NCBI GenBank assembly: GCA_037044905.1
Contig: JBAOKB010000037.1
Coordinates: 1,240,001-1,304,000 of the forward strand
Length of the DNA stretch: 64,000 bases
Reading direction: 5' to 3'
Source: Hortaea werneckii
Taxonomy: Eukaryota; Ascomycota; Dothideomycetes; Mycosphaerellales; Teratosphaeriaceae
Part shown: positions 1 to 10,943 of the stretch, one piece after another
How positions within the stretch are numbered: the stretch's first letter is position 1
Layout: every line of letters begins with the position of its first letter
Position numbers and translations under genes: made by a program
Notes under the pieces: generated by a model
What the model saw: the letters and a program-made list of their open reading frames with translations, nothing else
What the model was told of the DNA's origin: nothing
The model's database searches: none

Positions 1-3000
1 GGAGACCTTTCAGACGATGGGCAGTGGTTGCAAGGAGACAGCATGGAGGAGGCTGAGCCGCCTCCGAAGAGCATTGCAGCCTACGCCCGGCTTACCTTCC
101 CCGACGGTGACTACTTTATCTCCACCTTCGAAGTTATGCTGGGACGTGATATGGACTTCTGGAGGCGCTATGCCAGAGAGCTCAAGCGGGCACGGAGAGC
201 GCAACACGATCTGGACGAATACCGACTTGAACCGAGCCAGCCATCGCAGCCGGACGAAGGTGGCGAGCAGGACCCATCTTCCAAATCCAGCCACTCTCTG
301 GAAGGGCGTCCGGCCAAAGGACTTCCGAGCAACTTCAGTGAGCAAGGAGGCGCTGTCTCCTTCGCGCCGAACTCGGATGATGAGGGTGAGAATCGTCGGT
401 CGCGACGCAAGAAGCGGCGCATTTTGAATTCAAAAGCTTCGTCGTCGACCTCCGTCGCTCCAGCCAGCTTGCACCCCTCCCTGATGGGGAGTTTCGTGTC
501 TCCGAACCCATTCTCTGCCGAAGCGGGCGCTATCACCGATCAGCCTTCACAAGCCTTCGTACCGGTACATCCTCAGCGGGCTGAAGACATCAAAAAGATA
601 TCCAAAGAGCATTTGCTGTTCCGTTATAACTTTATGGAGGAGACGTGGGAAGTACTGGTCATGGGCCCCTCGGCTATGATCAACGACTCATATCACAGAC
701 GGGACGAGGTCGTGAAGCTTAGTCGTCATGATCACATTGTAATCGCTGAGACGCTTGCTGTAGACTTCAAGCTACCCGATGCCATCCGCACCTCACCTGG
801 CCCTTCACGAGGCACATTCGCAAGCGACGGCGAGGAGGACTTTGGAGATCTACAGACAAGCCCACTCGGCACAAGCCCGATTAGAAGACTCTCAAAGGCA
901 ATGATCGACGTGGACAGCGATGATGACGAGGCTATGCCGCTCGCGAAGATGCATAAGAAGCCCAAACCCAAGCTCAAGCTTAGTCTTAAGAAAAAGAAAC
1001 CAGACCAAGACAAGGCAGCAGAGGACAAGAAGGAGCAGCAGAAGGCGGGCAAAACAATTGCGAAACCGAAAAAGCAGGAGAGTCAAAAGAAGGAGAAGGA
1101 GGTAGCAGCGGAGAAGACGGAGACGACGGAGAAAACAGACAAGTCTCCTGAGACTGCGAAGAACGCTGAAGTAGTTGACAATGCGCCTAACGAGCCTGCC
1201 CAAGAAACCCCTGCAGTGCCAGTGGCTGAGCCTATCCAGCTGCCTGCCGAAATGCCCGCCATTGGCGATGATACTCTCAAGCCCGAAGAACAAGAGCTAC
1301 ACAAGTTACAGAGCTTGACCCAAATGTCTCCGCCTGCGCAACCCCCAGTTATCGAACCGGGCTCCATATTCGAAGGCGTAGCGCCAGAAGAGCTTCCTCA
1401 AAAGCGGAAAGGTCCAGGGCGCCCGCCAAAGAATGGTCTTATCTCTAAGCGTGATCAAGCCCTTGTTAAGCGCAAGCAGAAGGAATATGAAAAGCGTGGG
1501 CAGCTGGCACCTGGCCTGGACGAGTTGGTGGCGATGGTTCGTGCTGAAACGAAGGCCAAGGAAGCCGCTGCGAAGGCTGCCGCGAGGGGAGAGGCCCCAC
1601 CTGAAATACCAATCATGCAGAGTATCGAAGCGGATGCTCTTCCGATGCCTCTACAACCTTCTGCTGAAGGAGCTCCAAGCCTCGAAGGTATGCTGCCAAA
1701 GACGAGCGCCACGCCAATGGATCCAACCCGCAGGGCCAGCAGCCCGAAGCCAAAGAGGCTAGTCAAGTCGCCCTCTCCTATGAAACCAGAACATGAGTAC
1801 ACCGAAGAAGAAATGAAGAAGCCAACTATCACCTACGTTCACATTTTAGATGAGGTGCTTCGTGATCATCCGATTGGGAAGGCCGACCTGCAGGAGCTGT
1901 ACGACCGGATTTGTAAACGGTACCCCTATTTCAAGTATAAAACCGGCACGTCTGGTTGGCAAAGCAGTGTACGACACAATCTACTACAGCATGAGCGTTT
2001 CAAGGAGGATGGAAGATCCGGTAAGGGTAGGCTTTGGGCTATCAATTGGGACTATCCTCTCGAAAAGGAGAAGAAGCGACGAGTCACGCCGCCGCCGAGA
2101 CCTGCCTATCCGCCGATGCAGAACGGGCAATATGCGCCGATGCCGTATGGCGCTCCTTATGCAGGAGCTCCCTATGGGCAACAAACTGTCAATGGACAGC
2201 CGGCGCCTCCACCAAATTTCAGTGGACCACCGCAACCTGGAGGACCGAACGCTTATTACTCGCCTTATGCTCCTGGACAGCATCCAGCCCCGAATCAGCC
2301 GCAACAACCAATGCAGCCAGGGCAACAAGCCCTGGTGCTGCCGTCACCCCGTCGCAGACGCCTCGGCCGCCTCAGCAGCTTGGACAAAGCGGCACGCCAA
2401 ATTCTCAACCGCCGCCTCAACAGCAGCAACAGCAACGTCAGCCTTCTGCTCAGCCTGCCCCTCAATTCCAGGGCATTGTCGACGAGATCATGGCTTACCG
2501 CTCTTCCTACCTTGCCGCCTTCCAGCCCGATACGGAAGCATTCAAACATCGCGACGAGCTTTTCAAGAAGTGTACCAATTACATGTCCAACATCTTCCAC
2601 GGGACTGGTGAAGATGCAGCTAAGGGCCTGAGCGACGAGGAGAAGCCGGTGTATGATCATCTTCAGGCGATATTTAACAAGTATCAGCACTTGAAGGGCC
2701 CACCAGGTAGTGGTGGAAGTCAAAAGGGCACTCCAACGCCTGGCCCCGAAGCCGCGAAGGGCGGAGCACCTGCTGCTGGAGCACAGACCGGTCCCGCCCA
2801 AAACCAAGCTTGGACTGGTCAAGGACAGGCACCGCCACAGCAGCCGCCTTCAGCTCCGCCTCAAGCTCCGCCTGCAAATGCGAACATGGGACAGCAGCAA
2901 TCATATGGCCAACAGTATCTCAACCTCCTTCTGCTCCACCGCAGCAATATCAGTCAGGTCCTGTGCCGACAGCCGGTCCAAACCAACAGACGCAATCCGC

Positions 3001-4862
3001 GCCAGGGCAGTCGGCGCCTTCGGTGCAGCCACAGAATTTCCAGCAGCCAGCGCCTGGCCAGGTACAGCAGCCTTCGACTGTTCAAGCGTCAAACCAACCT
3101 CCAGCCGCTCAGCCGACGACAGGCCAAGGACTGCAAGCGTCACACACTCCGACCAACTCGATGCAGAACGCTCCTCCAAGGCCTCAGCCTGCTCAGCAGT
3201 CAAGCTCAACGGCGACTGCAAATCCTGCGTATGGTCAACCGCAGCAGTCCACCTTGCCGCAGAGCGCAGGCGCTTATCCTCAACCTTCTTCGGCGCAGCC
3301 ATCACAGGGCCCTGCGCAAGTCCAGAGATCGCCCCCACAGCATCCTCAGGGCCAGCTGCAGACTCAACAGACGGGTGCTGGCAATCCAGCCCCTCAACCA
3401 CAGCAGCAGGCAGCAGGAACGCAACCGCAAGTCTCGACAGCTGGCCAGTACGTCCGTCAACCGCAGCAGCCAGCACAGCCGCCGCAGCCTCAGCCTCAGA
3501 CCGTCGCTCGCCCAGTCCAGCCTCCTAACCAAGGGCAGCAGAGTGGGCAACCCACAGGGCAGACATCCGACCCCTTCTGGTCCAGCGGCTGGTCAAACGA
3601 CGCAGCCAGTATCTTCGCACACCAGCCCAGGCAATGCTACCAGCCAAGCGCGACAAGCTCCTGTGTCTCGGCCGCCAAGTCAGGCACAGAACGTTCAGTC
3701 CCCTGCTACTACTGCTGCCAATGTCACAGGCACGACGAATACTTCGGCCCCGCCCTCAAGTCAGCCAGCTAATCAGGCACCTGCAGTGGCATCTTCGGGG
3801 TTCAACAGGGGCAATCTGCTTCGGGTCAGACGACTTCCGGTCAGCCTGCTGGAAACCCATCTGGGCAACAAGCGCAGCCTGCTGCGAATCAGTCTACTGC
3901 GGGTCGACCTGCCCAGAGCCAAACTGCTCCGACTCGGCCTATTCAGGCCCAGCCTGCTTCCACCCAGCCTGCCCAGGGACAGCCCGCTCCATCACAACCT
4001 GCTCAAGGTCAAGCTGCTCCAAGTCAACCAGCTCAAAGACCGTCTGCTCCTGGTCAACCTGCTGCAGCACAGCCTGGTCCACGTCAGCCTGTTCAGGGAC
4101 AGCCTGGTCCAAGTCAACCCGCTCAAGGTCAAGCTACTCCAAATCAGCCTGTTCACGGTCAAACTGCTCCGGGTCAAGCTGTTCAGGGTCAAGCTGTTCA
4201 GGGTCAAGTTGCTCCAAGTCAGCCAGCTCAGGGACCGTCTGCTCCGACTCGGCCTGCTCAGGGCCCAGCTGCTCCGATTCAACCCGCTCAGGGTCAGCCT
4301 GCTCCAAGTCACCCTGCTCCACAGGCAGCCCAACAGCCAACTGCTACCCAAGGCCAGCAGCAGGGCACGACAACACCATCGGGGCAGAGCAGCGCGCCAA
4401 CTCCACCTCAAAGCCATACTGTGGCGGGACAATCGCAGCCGTCGAGCGTCACGCCTGCGCCCCGACCACAAGGGTCGTCTGCGCAGCCCCCGCTGCAGCC
4501 TACTGGTACCCCGATTCAAGTCTACACAGCAGAACGTGCCGCCGGCGGGAGGACCTGTTCCAGCGCAGCCCAGTGCTTCCGCACCTCAAAGTCGGCCCAG
4601 TGAGCCTTCGACTGAACAAGCAGCGACACCGCAAGTCACTGCTCCTGCTGACAAGGAGCCTAACAATTCCACTCCGGACTCTGCCCGTGCACAGAACTCA
4701 AGTGCATCCTCGAATGGCACACCTGTCAACCCTGAGCAGCCCAAAGAAACTGCGCCGGCTCCCTCGGCCCAACAACCCCCCGCGGTCAATGCTGAACAGG
4801 GAACGAAGCGACAAGCGGAGGATGAAGGCGATGCTGAAGCGAAGAGAGTCCGGACTGAATAG
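1..4862 (+). CDS. FHL1-like transcription factor (FHA + forkhead), 5'-partial, frame-broken tail
   Basis: Resembles yeast Fhl1, a nuclear factor that controls ribosomal-protein genes. From the Met at 43 there is an FHA-type region split by a basic insert (about residues 13-245, with ISKEHLLFRYNF near nt 590), a lysine-rich linker, an AT-hook (KGPGRPPKNG, near nt 1405) and a winged-helix forkhead domain at nt 1817-2085 (WQSSVRHNLL). A conserved helical block lies at nt 2460-2605, followed by a Gln/Pro-rich tail. The frame is open to base 1, so the true start may lie outside. The tail changes frame five times: near 2330, 2915, 3560, 3800 and 4520. The first, second and fourth are repaired by one base in a short run. 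The last frame gives an acidic-basic end and TAG at 4860-4862. Family call is firm; FHL1 orthology is inference. Confidence 0.85.
3842..4340 (+). repeat. Degenerate Gln/Pro/Ala-coding repeat in the forkhead factor tail
   Basis: About 500 bp of irregular units of roughly 12-30 bp encode motifs such as QPAQGQ, APSQPAQ and PGQA in the +2 frame. Bases such as gctccaagtcaacc and gttcagggtcaagct recur many times. This is a low-complexity activation-type tail within the gene, not a mobile repeat. Confidence 0.7.
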
Positions 4863-5261
4863 TGACGGGTGTTCTACTGTTTCAAAGAGATTTTTTTCCT
4901 TTCTGAAAGTTTTTGCTTTTGTGATTGATAAGCGTTCAAGCGAGCTAGGTGTTCGGGGGGAAAGCTTCAAATTTTTCTGGGACGCGATGGCTTATGATTT
5001 TGAATATTTATTATAGGTCACAAGTTAGATCTTTTTATTTCCTGTTTCTTCTGCTTTTTTCTGGAAGGCAGGAGATACAGTGGCGCACTATGGTGTGTGT
5101 TTCTTGGAGAGGGTAAGAAGGGTAAGAGAATAAGGTCGTTAATTTCATGATCTATTTGATGAAAGGGTTACTTGTCCAATTGGTCTTTGGTTTCGCCCTT
5201 CGTTCTGTGTCTGTGTCTGTGTCTGTGTCTGTGTGCAAGACATTTTCACCCCTTTTCTCAC
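4863..5261. other. Convergent 3' intergenic region
   Basis: Lies between the forkhead stop and the true stop of the opposing gene at 5262. It holds the 3' ends of both genes, a T-rich stretch and a short CTGTGT repeat. No gene seen. Confidence 0.6.
5204..5235. repeat. (CTGTGT)n short tandem repeat
   Basis: About five copies of the hexamer ctgtgt in a row, ending at the g of gtgcaag. It sits in the shared 3' flank of two convergent genes. Confidence 0.8.
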
Positions 5262-6294
5262 TTAAGAGGCCCACTTCATCAGCCCCTGCATCCCCTGCTC
5301 GAGCACCAACTGCTCAATCGCAGCATGAGCGGGATCACGATCCTATCAATCACCGCCTGGTCCTCCTGACCTCCTGTAGCGGCCACCGAAGCCTTGTACT
5401 CCGCCAGCTGCTGCTGCGTCGAAAGAATACCAGAGCGCAATACCCATCCTTCACCCCCTCCCTGTCCTCAGGAGAGAGGTCCGGATTCTTCACAACCTCC
5501 AGCAGCTGGAAGTAGTGATCCGGCAGCTTGGAGGAGTCCGTGCTGCTGAGACCCTCGAGCTCGTCGATGAGATCGCCCATCTTGGTCCCCCTGGGCAGTC
5601 TGAGATCTCCCGACCGAACGCTCCTCCTCATCGCTGCTGCTGACGTCCTCCCCGCCCACATCCCCGCCACCTCGCGACGGAGATCGAAAAGCCCCTGCTG
5701 CTGAGCCTGCTGGAGCCGCGCGCGCTTCACCCCCTTGTACTTCTCCATCTCGCCCTTGGTGAAGACGTAGATGTCCTCCTGCGTGCCCTGCCACTCGCGG
5801 ATGAAGGCCTCGCGCCAGGTGAAATCGGCGGGGCCGCGCTCGCGCTGCTCGTGCACCGCCAGGTAGTACTTCTTCAGCAGCGGGGTCAGCAGGCCCTCGT
5901 CCTGCTGCGCGATGGAGTAGCCGATGACGGACGAGGCCGCCTTGCAGCGCTGGTGGTCGTAGTTGAACGTGTGCTGCTTGTCCAGCTCGTTGTACCAGAT
6001 GACGCGGTTGACGTCGGCGTCGTGGTTCTTGTCGACGCGCGCCATGCCGCTCAGGAGGTACGTCAGCAGCCCGTTGGCGTCGCGCTGCTCGACGATTGAA
6101 GTGAGGCGCGCGTCGGCTGGCACCTGCAGCTTCTCCGCCTTGTTGAAGATCGCTTGTGCGCGATCTTCGGCGGCCTGCTGGCTGTCCTGGCGTGAGTAGG
6201 CTTCTTCCATGACCACATCCTCCTCATCCTTCCTGGCGAGCGCCTGATTGCGACGCTTCAGCTGCTTCTTCTCTGCTGCTGTGAGGTTCTCCAT
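5262..6294 (-). CDS. Hypothetical protein, two frame breaks near the C-terminus
   Basis: I do not recognise the family. The start at 6294 (MENLTAAEKKQ) is chosen over an upstream in-frame ATG at 6447 because it opens directly into charged, helical protein. The first 300 or so codons are continuous: Lys/Glu-rich N-terminus, then a globular part with several Trp and Tyr residues, then a basic helix rich in Gln. Near 5443 one G added to a GGG run restores VLRSGILSTQQQ, and near 5338 one added C restores IRDPAHAAIEQLV, giving a clean end MKWAS and TAA at 5262. Read uncorrected, the frame ends at 5350 with an Arg/Ser-rich nonsense tail. The gene converges on the forkhead gene. Probably real, function unknown. 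Confidence 0.6.
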
Positions 6295-9053
6295 GGTGCT
6301 GTGCTCGAGTATGGTGGGCTGGAGAGAAGACAAAGGATGCTTGATGAAAAGTGTGTAAAGTGTGTGAAATGTGTGAAGGGACTGCAAGTTGGAGTGAAGT
6401 GTAAGAGGTAAGCTTCGAAACAAAAGTGGGCCTTGGCAAGTGGCCAAATTCTAACATGTGAATGACATTACTTAGCCTCAGGCACTGCAATCACATGCGT
6501 GAGTTGCGCCACATCTAGAAGCCGTGAGTTCGATCCCGCTCAAGGCAGATGCTTGTCCGCCAAATGACCAAAATACCCCTTGGCGGCTGTAACACACCAA
6601 ACACCTCCATGGATAGGGGACACCGGTCACTGCGCTTTACGCGCTGGCGTACGCTCAAGTGGCAATCAAAGGCCCGAATAAAGACAAGTAAGCGGGGTGA
6701 GACTTGCGCTCTGAGCAGAAAAGACGAGCTGTCGAAAATCGCCGTCGCAGCGCCGCGGTGCCTTCTTCTTCGAGGGGCGGTTGAACTGAACTACAGCTTC
6801 TATATGCGGTAGTGAGCGACATACCGATCAGAAGCCATATGAAAAGCTCCTCAGCTGTGTGCCTAGTGCTTGCGAAAGGCAATATAGGGCGCGCGTTGTT
6901 GATAATTGGCCAGAGATAACCCCATTGGGATTCTATCCAGATCCGTTTCGAAGATGGCGGGATTTCGTAGGATAGCGCACGGCAGTGCTTGTCAAAGGTT
7001 CGCAGGCATCATCGAATGAGTTCGAAAATCCAGTAGGCAAGATGTTGGAACTCCCAATGCGAAACAGTACGTCCAGGTCTTTCAACAATTGCGCATGTCA
7101 GTGGTACCAAGTTTCCTTTGCGTGAAGAGATCATGCCCAACATGGTACTTTACCAACCTTTAAAATGATTGAATTGATCCACGTTTAGTGACAAGAAAGG
7201 TTATAGCAGAGGAAAGGATGAAGAGCTTGGAAAAAGAAAAAAAAATGGGTATCTACCCTGGATGTGAGGAGACGGTAGAGTATTGAATGACTCGCATCAC
7301 CTCCACCTGGTGGGATGGTTTCCTACAACGAAAGTGTCACGAAACGGTACGAGGATGTCACGAGCGAGGTGGTAAGTTTGTTGCGTTGCAATTGACCATT
7401 CAGCGGGATCTCAAGGATCCCCCGTCCGAATCAAGAGGGGAGCAAGCTCCCAGCAACCGTCTTCTGTGATGTAGTTAACCAGTTCGTTGAAAGTGGGGGT
7501 GGGGGGTTTGACAGTTACCACTAGACCAACTGACTCCAAGCGCGTGTGTACCCGTGTGCGTGTGTCGTTCGTGTTCGTGCGCGTTGCGCCTTGTCCGGGA
7601 CTGGAGTGGTTTGAACGCGACTTAAATAGTGAGCAATCGACGGCCGCAGTTCTCCCGAGCGCGGCGGAGCTGACTTAGCTCCGCGCAGAATTTTCATTGT
7701 GTTTGCTGCGGACAAAGGAAGTGTCGCTGGTTGTGTGAATGAAGCTCTGGAGGCATTCATGATGATAGATGGAGACGTGCGCATCGCAAAGCATAACCAA
7801 ATCCACGTACATGATGCGATACCCATTCGAACAAGGCTTTGTGCTATTGCGCTGTCCTTTGGGGGGTGTGGCTTGCGCCGGTCGCCTTGCGCATAGACGT
7901 GCCGCGAACCATTTCGGAGCGCAAGCGACATCATTACTGCCGCACAGCACAACCAGCACGTTCAGCGCATGCAGCACGTCCAGCGCATCCAGCACAAACG
8001 CCATATATGTGCCACTGGCACTTCTGAGCGGTGTGCATGCGTTCTTTCTGAGCGCGCAAGCTCCAGGTACGGCAATGATGCAGGCTTCATAGCATGTCTG
8101 GACAAGCCCAGTATGGTACTGAAACCACGTACACCCGCCTTATGTTTCCACGTGATCAAAGGCCTTGTTTATCTCCCGCACGAGTATGTATTCTTTCTTT
8201 CGATAGCCTGTAGCGAGATGCCATGTCTCACTTTGCAGAGCGATTGTTCGGTCCTGGAGAAGGTTGCGGGTAGATTCCTCGGGATTTCTTATCAGACATA
8301 GCTTCGACAGGGCATCTGAATTTTGGAAACATGGCCTTGACATATGGTGATGCGCATGCGACGATGCATGAGTTGGTGGTGGGATTTAGAGATGGAGGTG
8401 AAGTGAGGTTTGACAGCCCGCTACGGTCCCCTGCCCGCTTGGCATTCCGGCCATATCCCCGGACCCACCTCCACCATGATCCGGCACCAGCGGCATGAAC
8501 GTCAGCACCGTAAAGAACATGAACTGTAAAGGACATAGCAAAATTCCCATATACGGCGATGCAACATGCAACCAGAATAGCTTCACTAAGATGAAAATTG
8601 ATTTGAAACTGTCGGCGAAAGTTCATGAGACGCCATCCAGCTCAATGCTTACTTCCCGGCCAAGAAACACAGCAAAGCATCTGCACAAGCTCATGTAGCC
8701 AAGTTTTTAGTACATCTGAACAACCGTGAAGACAACCAGCGTCAGCCTGGATGTGCTTTACTTTATCATTTGCCTCTACTTCACAGTGGCTCCTTTGCCT
8801 TCATATATCAATACAGCTGCTTTTGAAACAAAGCTGAATTCCATAGAGGTGAAGCCTCATGCCCTATTCCAAACCTAGCCAAATCCTCCATGTGTACCTT
8901 GCAAAGGCCAAACTGCCAACGAGATGGCTTTGGGACGTTGAGGTCGATCGGCCTGATAGCAGATGTGTTCCAATGAGGGCAGAGGAAGGCGAAAAGAGGT
9001 AGATGACGGTAACCAATTGTCTCAAAACTGAATGCGTCCTTTGGAGAGAGTAT
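6295..9053. other. Gene-free region of 2.8 kb
   Basis: Only short frames without recognisable protein character on either strand. It contains a faint tRNA-like tract at 6430-6547 and GT-rich sequence near 7550. No transposon ends or long repeats seen. Confidence 0.5.
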
Positions 9054-9491
9054 TCATTCCAGCTGCTCCGCATCTCCTGATTTCTCAAGCTCTTGAACGT
9101 TTGCCACTTGAGCGTTCTCGTGTGCCTGCCCACCGTCTTCCCGGACTGCCCAAGTGCCACCAAAAAGCATGCCCGCATATCCCGCCCACGCAGTCCACAT
9201 GATCAGCTCTGGCCAGCCTTCCGGCTCCAGGAAATGCATCTGGAAGATAAGTGCGAAATTCATGCTAAAGATTGCCCATATCGCCGACGACTGTCTTTGT
9301 CTGGAGCAAGGCAGAGCGTTGAAGAAGAAAATCAGTCCAGCGAGAAGACATGGCAAGATAACCAGCCCAAAGAGGAGCGGGGCGAGAGACTTGCTTTCTT
9401 GTGTTTGAAATTGCATGCGCAGAAACCAAGTATAGAGCTGAATGGCGAAGAGGACAAGGCCGTGGCCCATCGAGGCGCCCAGTGGAAGCAT
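9054..9491 (-). CDS. Small four-TM membrane protein, tandem paralogue A
   Basis: A 145-residue protein with about four hydrophobic segments and a charged C-terminal tail rich in Glu and Gln. It shares with its neighbour at 9941-10372 a GH-x-L-x-x-FA start, LR before the first loop, LPC in TM2, a Q-R-x-S-A-type loop, HFLEP between TM3 and TM4, and G-Y-x-G in TM4. The two are the same length, on the same strand and 450 bp apart, so they arose by tandem duplication. Family not recognised. The intact frame and the conserved pattern between copies argue that both encode protein. Confidence 0.6.
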   Translation of the reverse strand: MLPLGASMGHGLVLFAIQLYTWFLRMQFQTQESKSLAPLLFGLVILPCLLAGLIFFFNALPCSRQRQSSAIWAIFSMNFALIFQMHFLEPEGWPELIMWTAWAGYAGMLFGGTWAVREDGGQAHENAQVANVQELEKSGDAEQLE

Positions 9492-9940
9492 GGCGAGCGA
9501 TGATTGTGGCTTTCGCTAATATTGGGCGAAAAGAAGTTCAGGAGTGGAGATTGCTGTCAGTAGACGCGGTTTGGCTCAAAGGGTCTCATTTGCTTTTATG
9601 CAGAGGAGGTATCGGTAGGTATTTGAAATGATGCTACATAGCTGCAGGTGCTGCGCCACCAGGTTAATGCGATTCCTTCGCGCAAGAATTTCGGCACCGA
9701 GGGCACAATATCATCCAGGATGAACACTATCCCTTGTTATCCCCGCTTTGCCGTTTATGCTGATATTTTGGTCACTACCAATCCAAGAAACCGCGAGTCG
9801 CAACAATTGACAGCTCGCTAAAGAGACAATAAGTACGTAATCTGACCGTCTGTGGGCAAAAACAGGTTCACTTGGAGTCCATCTATATCGGTCCATCACA
9901 GCATAGCCTCTCAAACTGTTCCACGCAACAGTTGTGCTAC
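9492..9940. other. Spacer between tandem paralogues
   Basis: Upstream region of paralogue A and downstream region of paralogue B. No gene seen. Confidence 0.5.
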
Positions 9941-10372
9941 TCACTTCTCATGTCCATCAGGCCTTTCAACCCGTACGTCACTTCCACTTGGCCCTCGTCC
10001 TTCTTCCTTTTCATCTGCACCAATGCCGCACATTATGCCAATACCAGCAATCACTATACCGTAGTAACCCGGATACGCAATTCGCAAGAACAGCTGCGGT
10101 AGCCCGTCCGGTTCCAAGAAGTGCCATTGGTAGACGAGTCCAGCATTGAGGCCCATGATGCCAAGCGCAGCGGATCGTCTTCGCTGCGCCGGGTTTTCTA
10201 ATGAGTCGAAGTATATGAACAGTCCGATGATGAAGCAAGGTAAGACAATCATGATGAAGCTAAGGAACTGTCCCTCAGGATGATCGTAGTCGAATCGGAG
10301 CAACCAAGAAGCGAGGTTGAGGGCGAAGAAGGTCAGGCTGTGGCCTATTGTGGCGTTCAAAGTAATCGCCAT
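9941..10372 (-). CDS. Small four-TM membrane protein, tandem paralogue B
   Basis: A 143-residue protein with four hydrophobic segments and a charged tail. It aligns end to end with the copy at 9054-9491 at roughly 40% identity by eye. The best conserved points are GHSLTFFA near residue 10, LPC near residue 43, QRRRSA near residue 63 and WHFLEPDG near residue 83. The HFLEP motif sits in a loop and is the likeliest functional signature. It has no recognised family. The frame is intact. Confidence 0.62.
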   Translation of the reverse strand: MAITLNATIGHSLTFFALNLASWLLRFDYDHPEGQFLSFIMIVLPCFIIGLFIYFDSLENPAQRRRSAALGIMGLNAGLVYQWHFLEPDGLPQLFLRIAYPGYYGIVIAGIGIMCGIGADEKEEGRGPSGSDVRVERPDGHEK

Positions 10373-10943
10373 GGTGAGCAGATGCCCGGATTTCGATCGT
10401 GGCTGGATCCTGAGAAGGCGTTTATTTTTGTTGCGCCGAGAAGCAGCGAAGTTGCCAATTGTAGAGAAAGTTGTCTTGGTTGCTGTGGCACTTCGACTTC
10501 TATAAGCAGTAGCGCTAGATTTTCGGTACCGAGCACAATATCATCCTGCGACGGAAGGAAACCCCGCTTCACCCGTCATCCTTCCTCCTTCAAGCACAAA
10601 GCGTCCGTCAAGCCGTCCGAGCCGAGATCCAATCAACAGCACTGACAGTCTCTGCTTTGACAAGGTCGTTCTAGAATTTGACAGCTAAGCCAGTATCCCA
10701 ACAGGCATCAATATTAGGCCAACGCCGGCTAAAAGAGACCACAATGGCGGATTTCTTCGCACGTTAAGGTGCGAGAATTTGCGCAATCCTGTTGAGGACT
10801 GCGAATGGTGTGCTGCGTTGGTCTCATGCTCAGAAGAGACCGAAAATATCTCCGGCCAGGAGATTAGGGTCGACGATGCAATCGCAAATAGCACTGCATA
10901 GCACCGGAGGGCTGTCAATTGCTCCGGTGGTAATTTGATCCGC
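10373..10943. other. Intergenic, with a possible 3' extension of the deacetylase
   Basis: A minus-strand frame at 10685-10960 overlaps the end of the deacetylase by 17 bp and encodes two hydrophobic stretches ending ILMPVGILA. It could be a C-terminal extension reached through one more frame break, or chance. I do not annotate it as a separate gene. Confidence 0.35.

Noticed and set aside
3992..4519. Minus-strand frame with repeated Leu/Ser/Arg/Trp units
   Set aside because: Antisense of the Gln/Pro repeat in the forkhead factor tail.
2330..4530. Introns as explanation of the frame changes in the forkhead factor
   Set aside because: The protein stays continuous in character up to each switch, and one-base repairs suffice for three of them; no suitably placed GT...AG pair with a branch site was seen.
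7521..8626. Several 60-140-codon frames on both strands
   Set aside because: They overlap one another, have irregular composition and lack any recognisable domain or splice-linked continuation.
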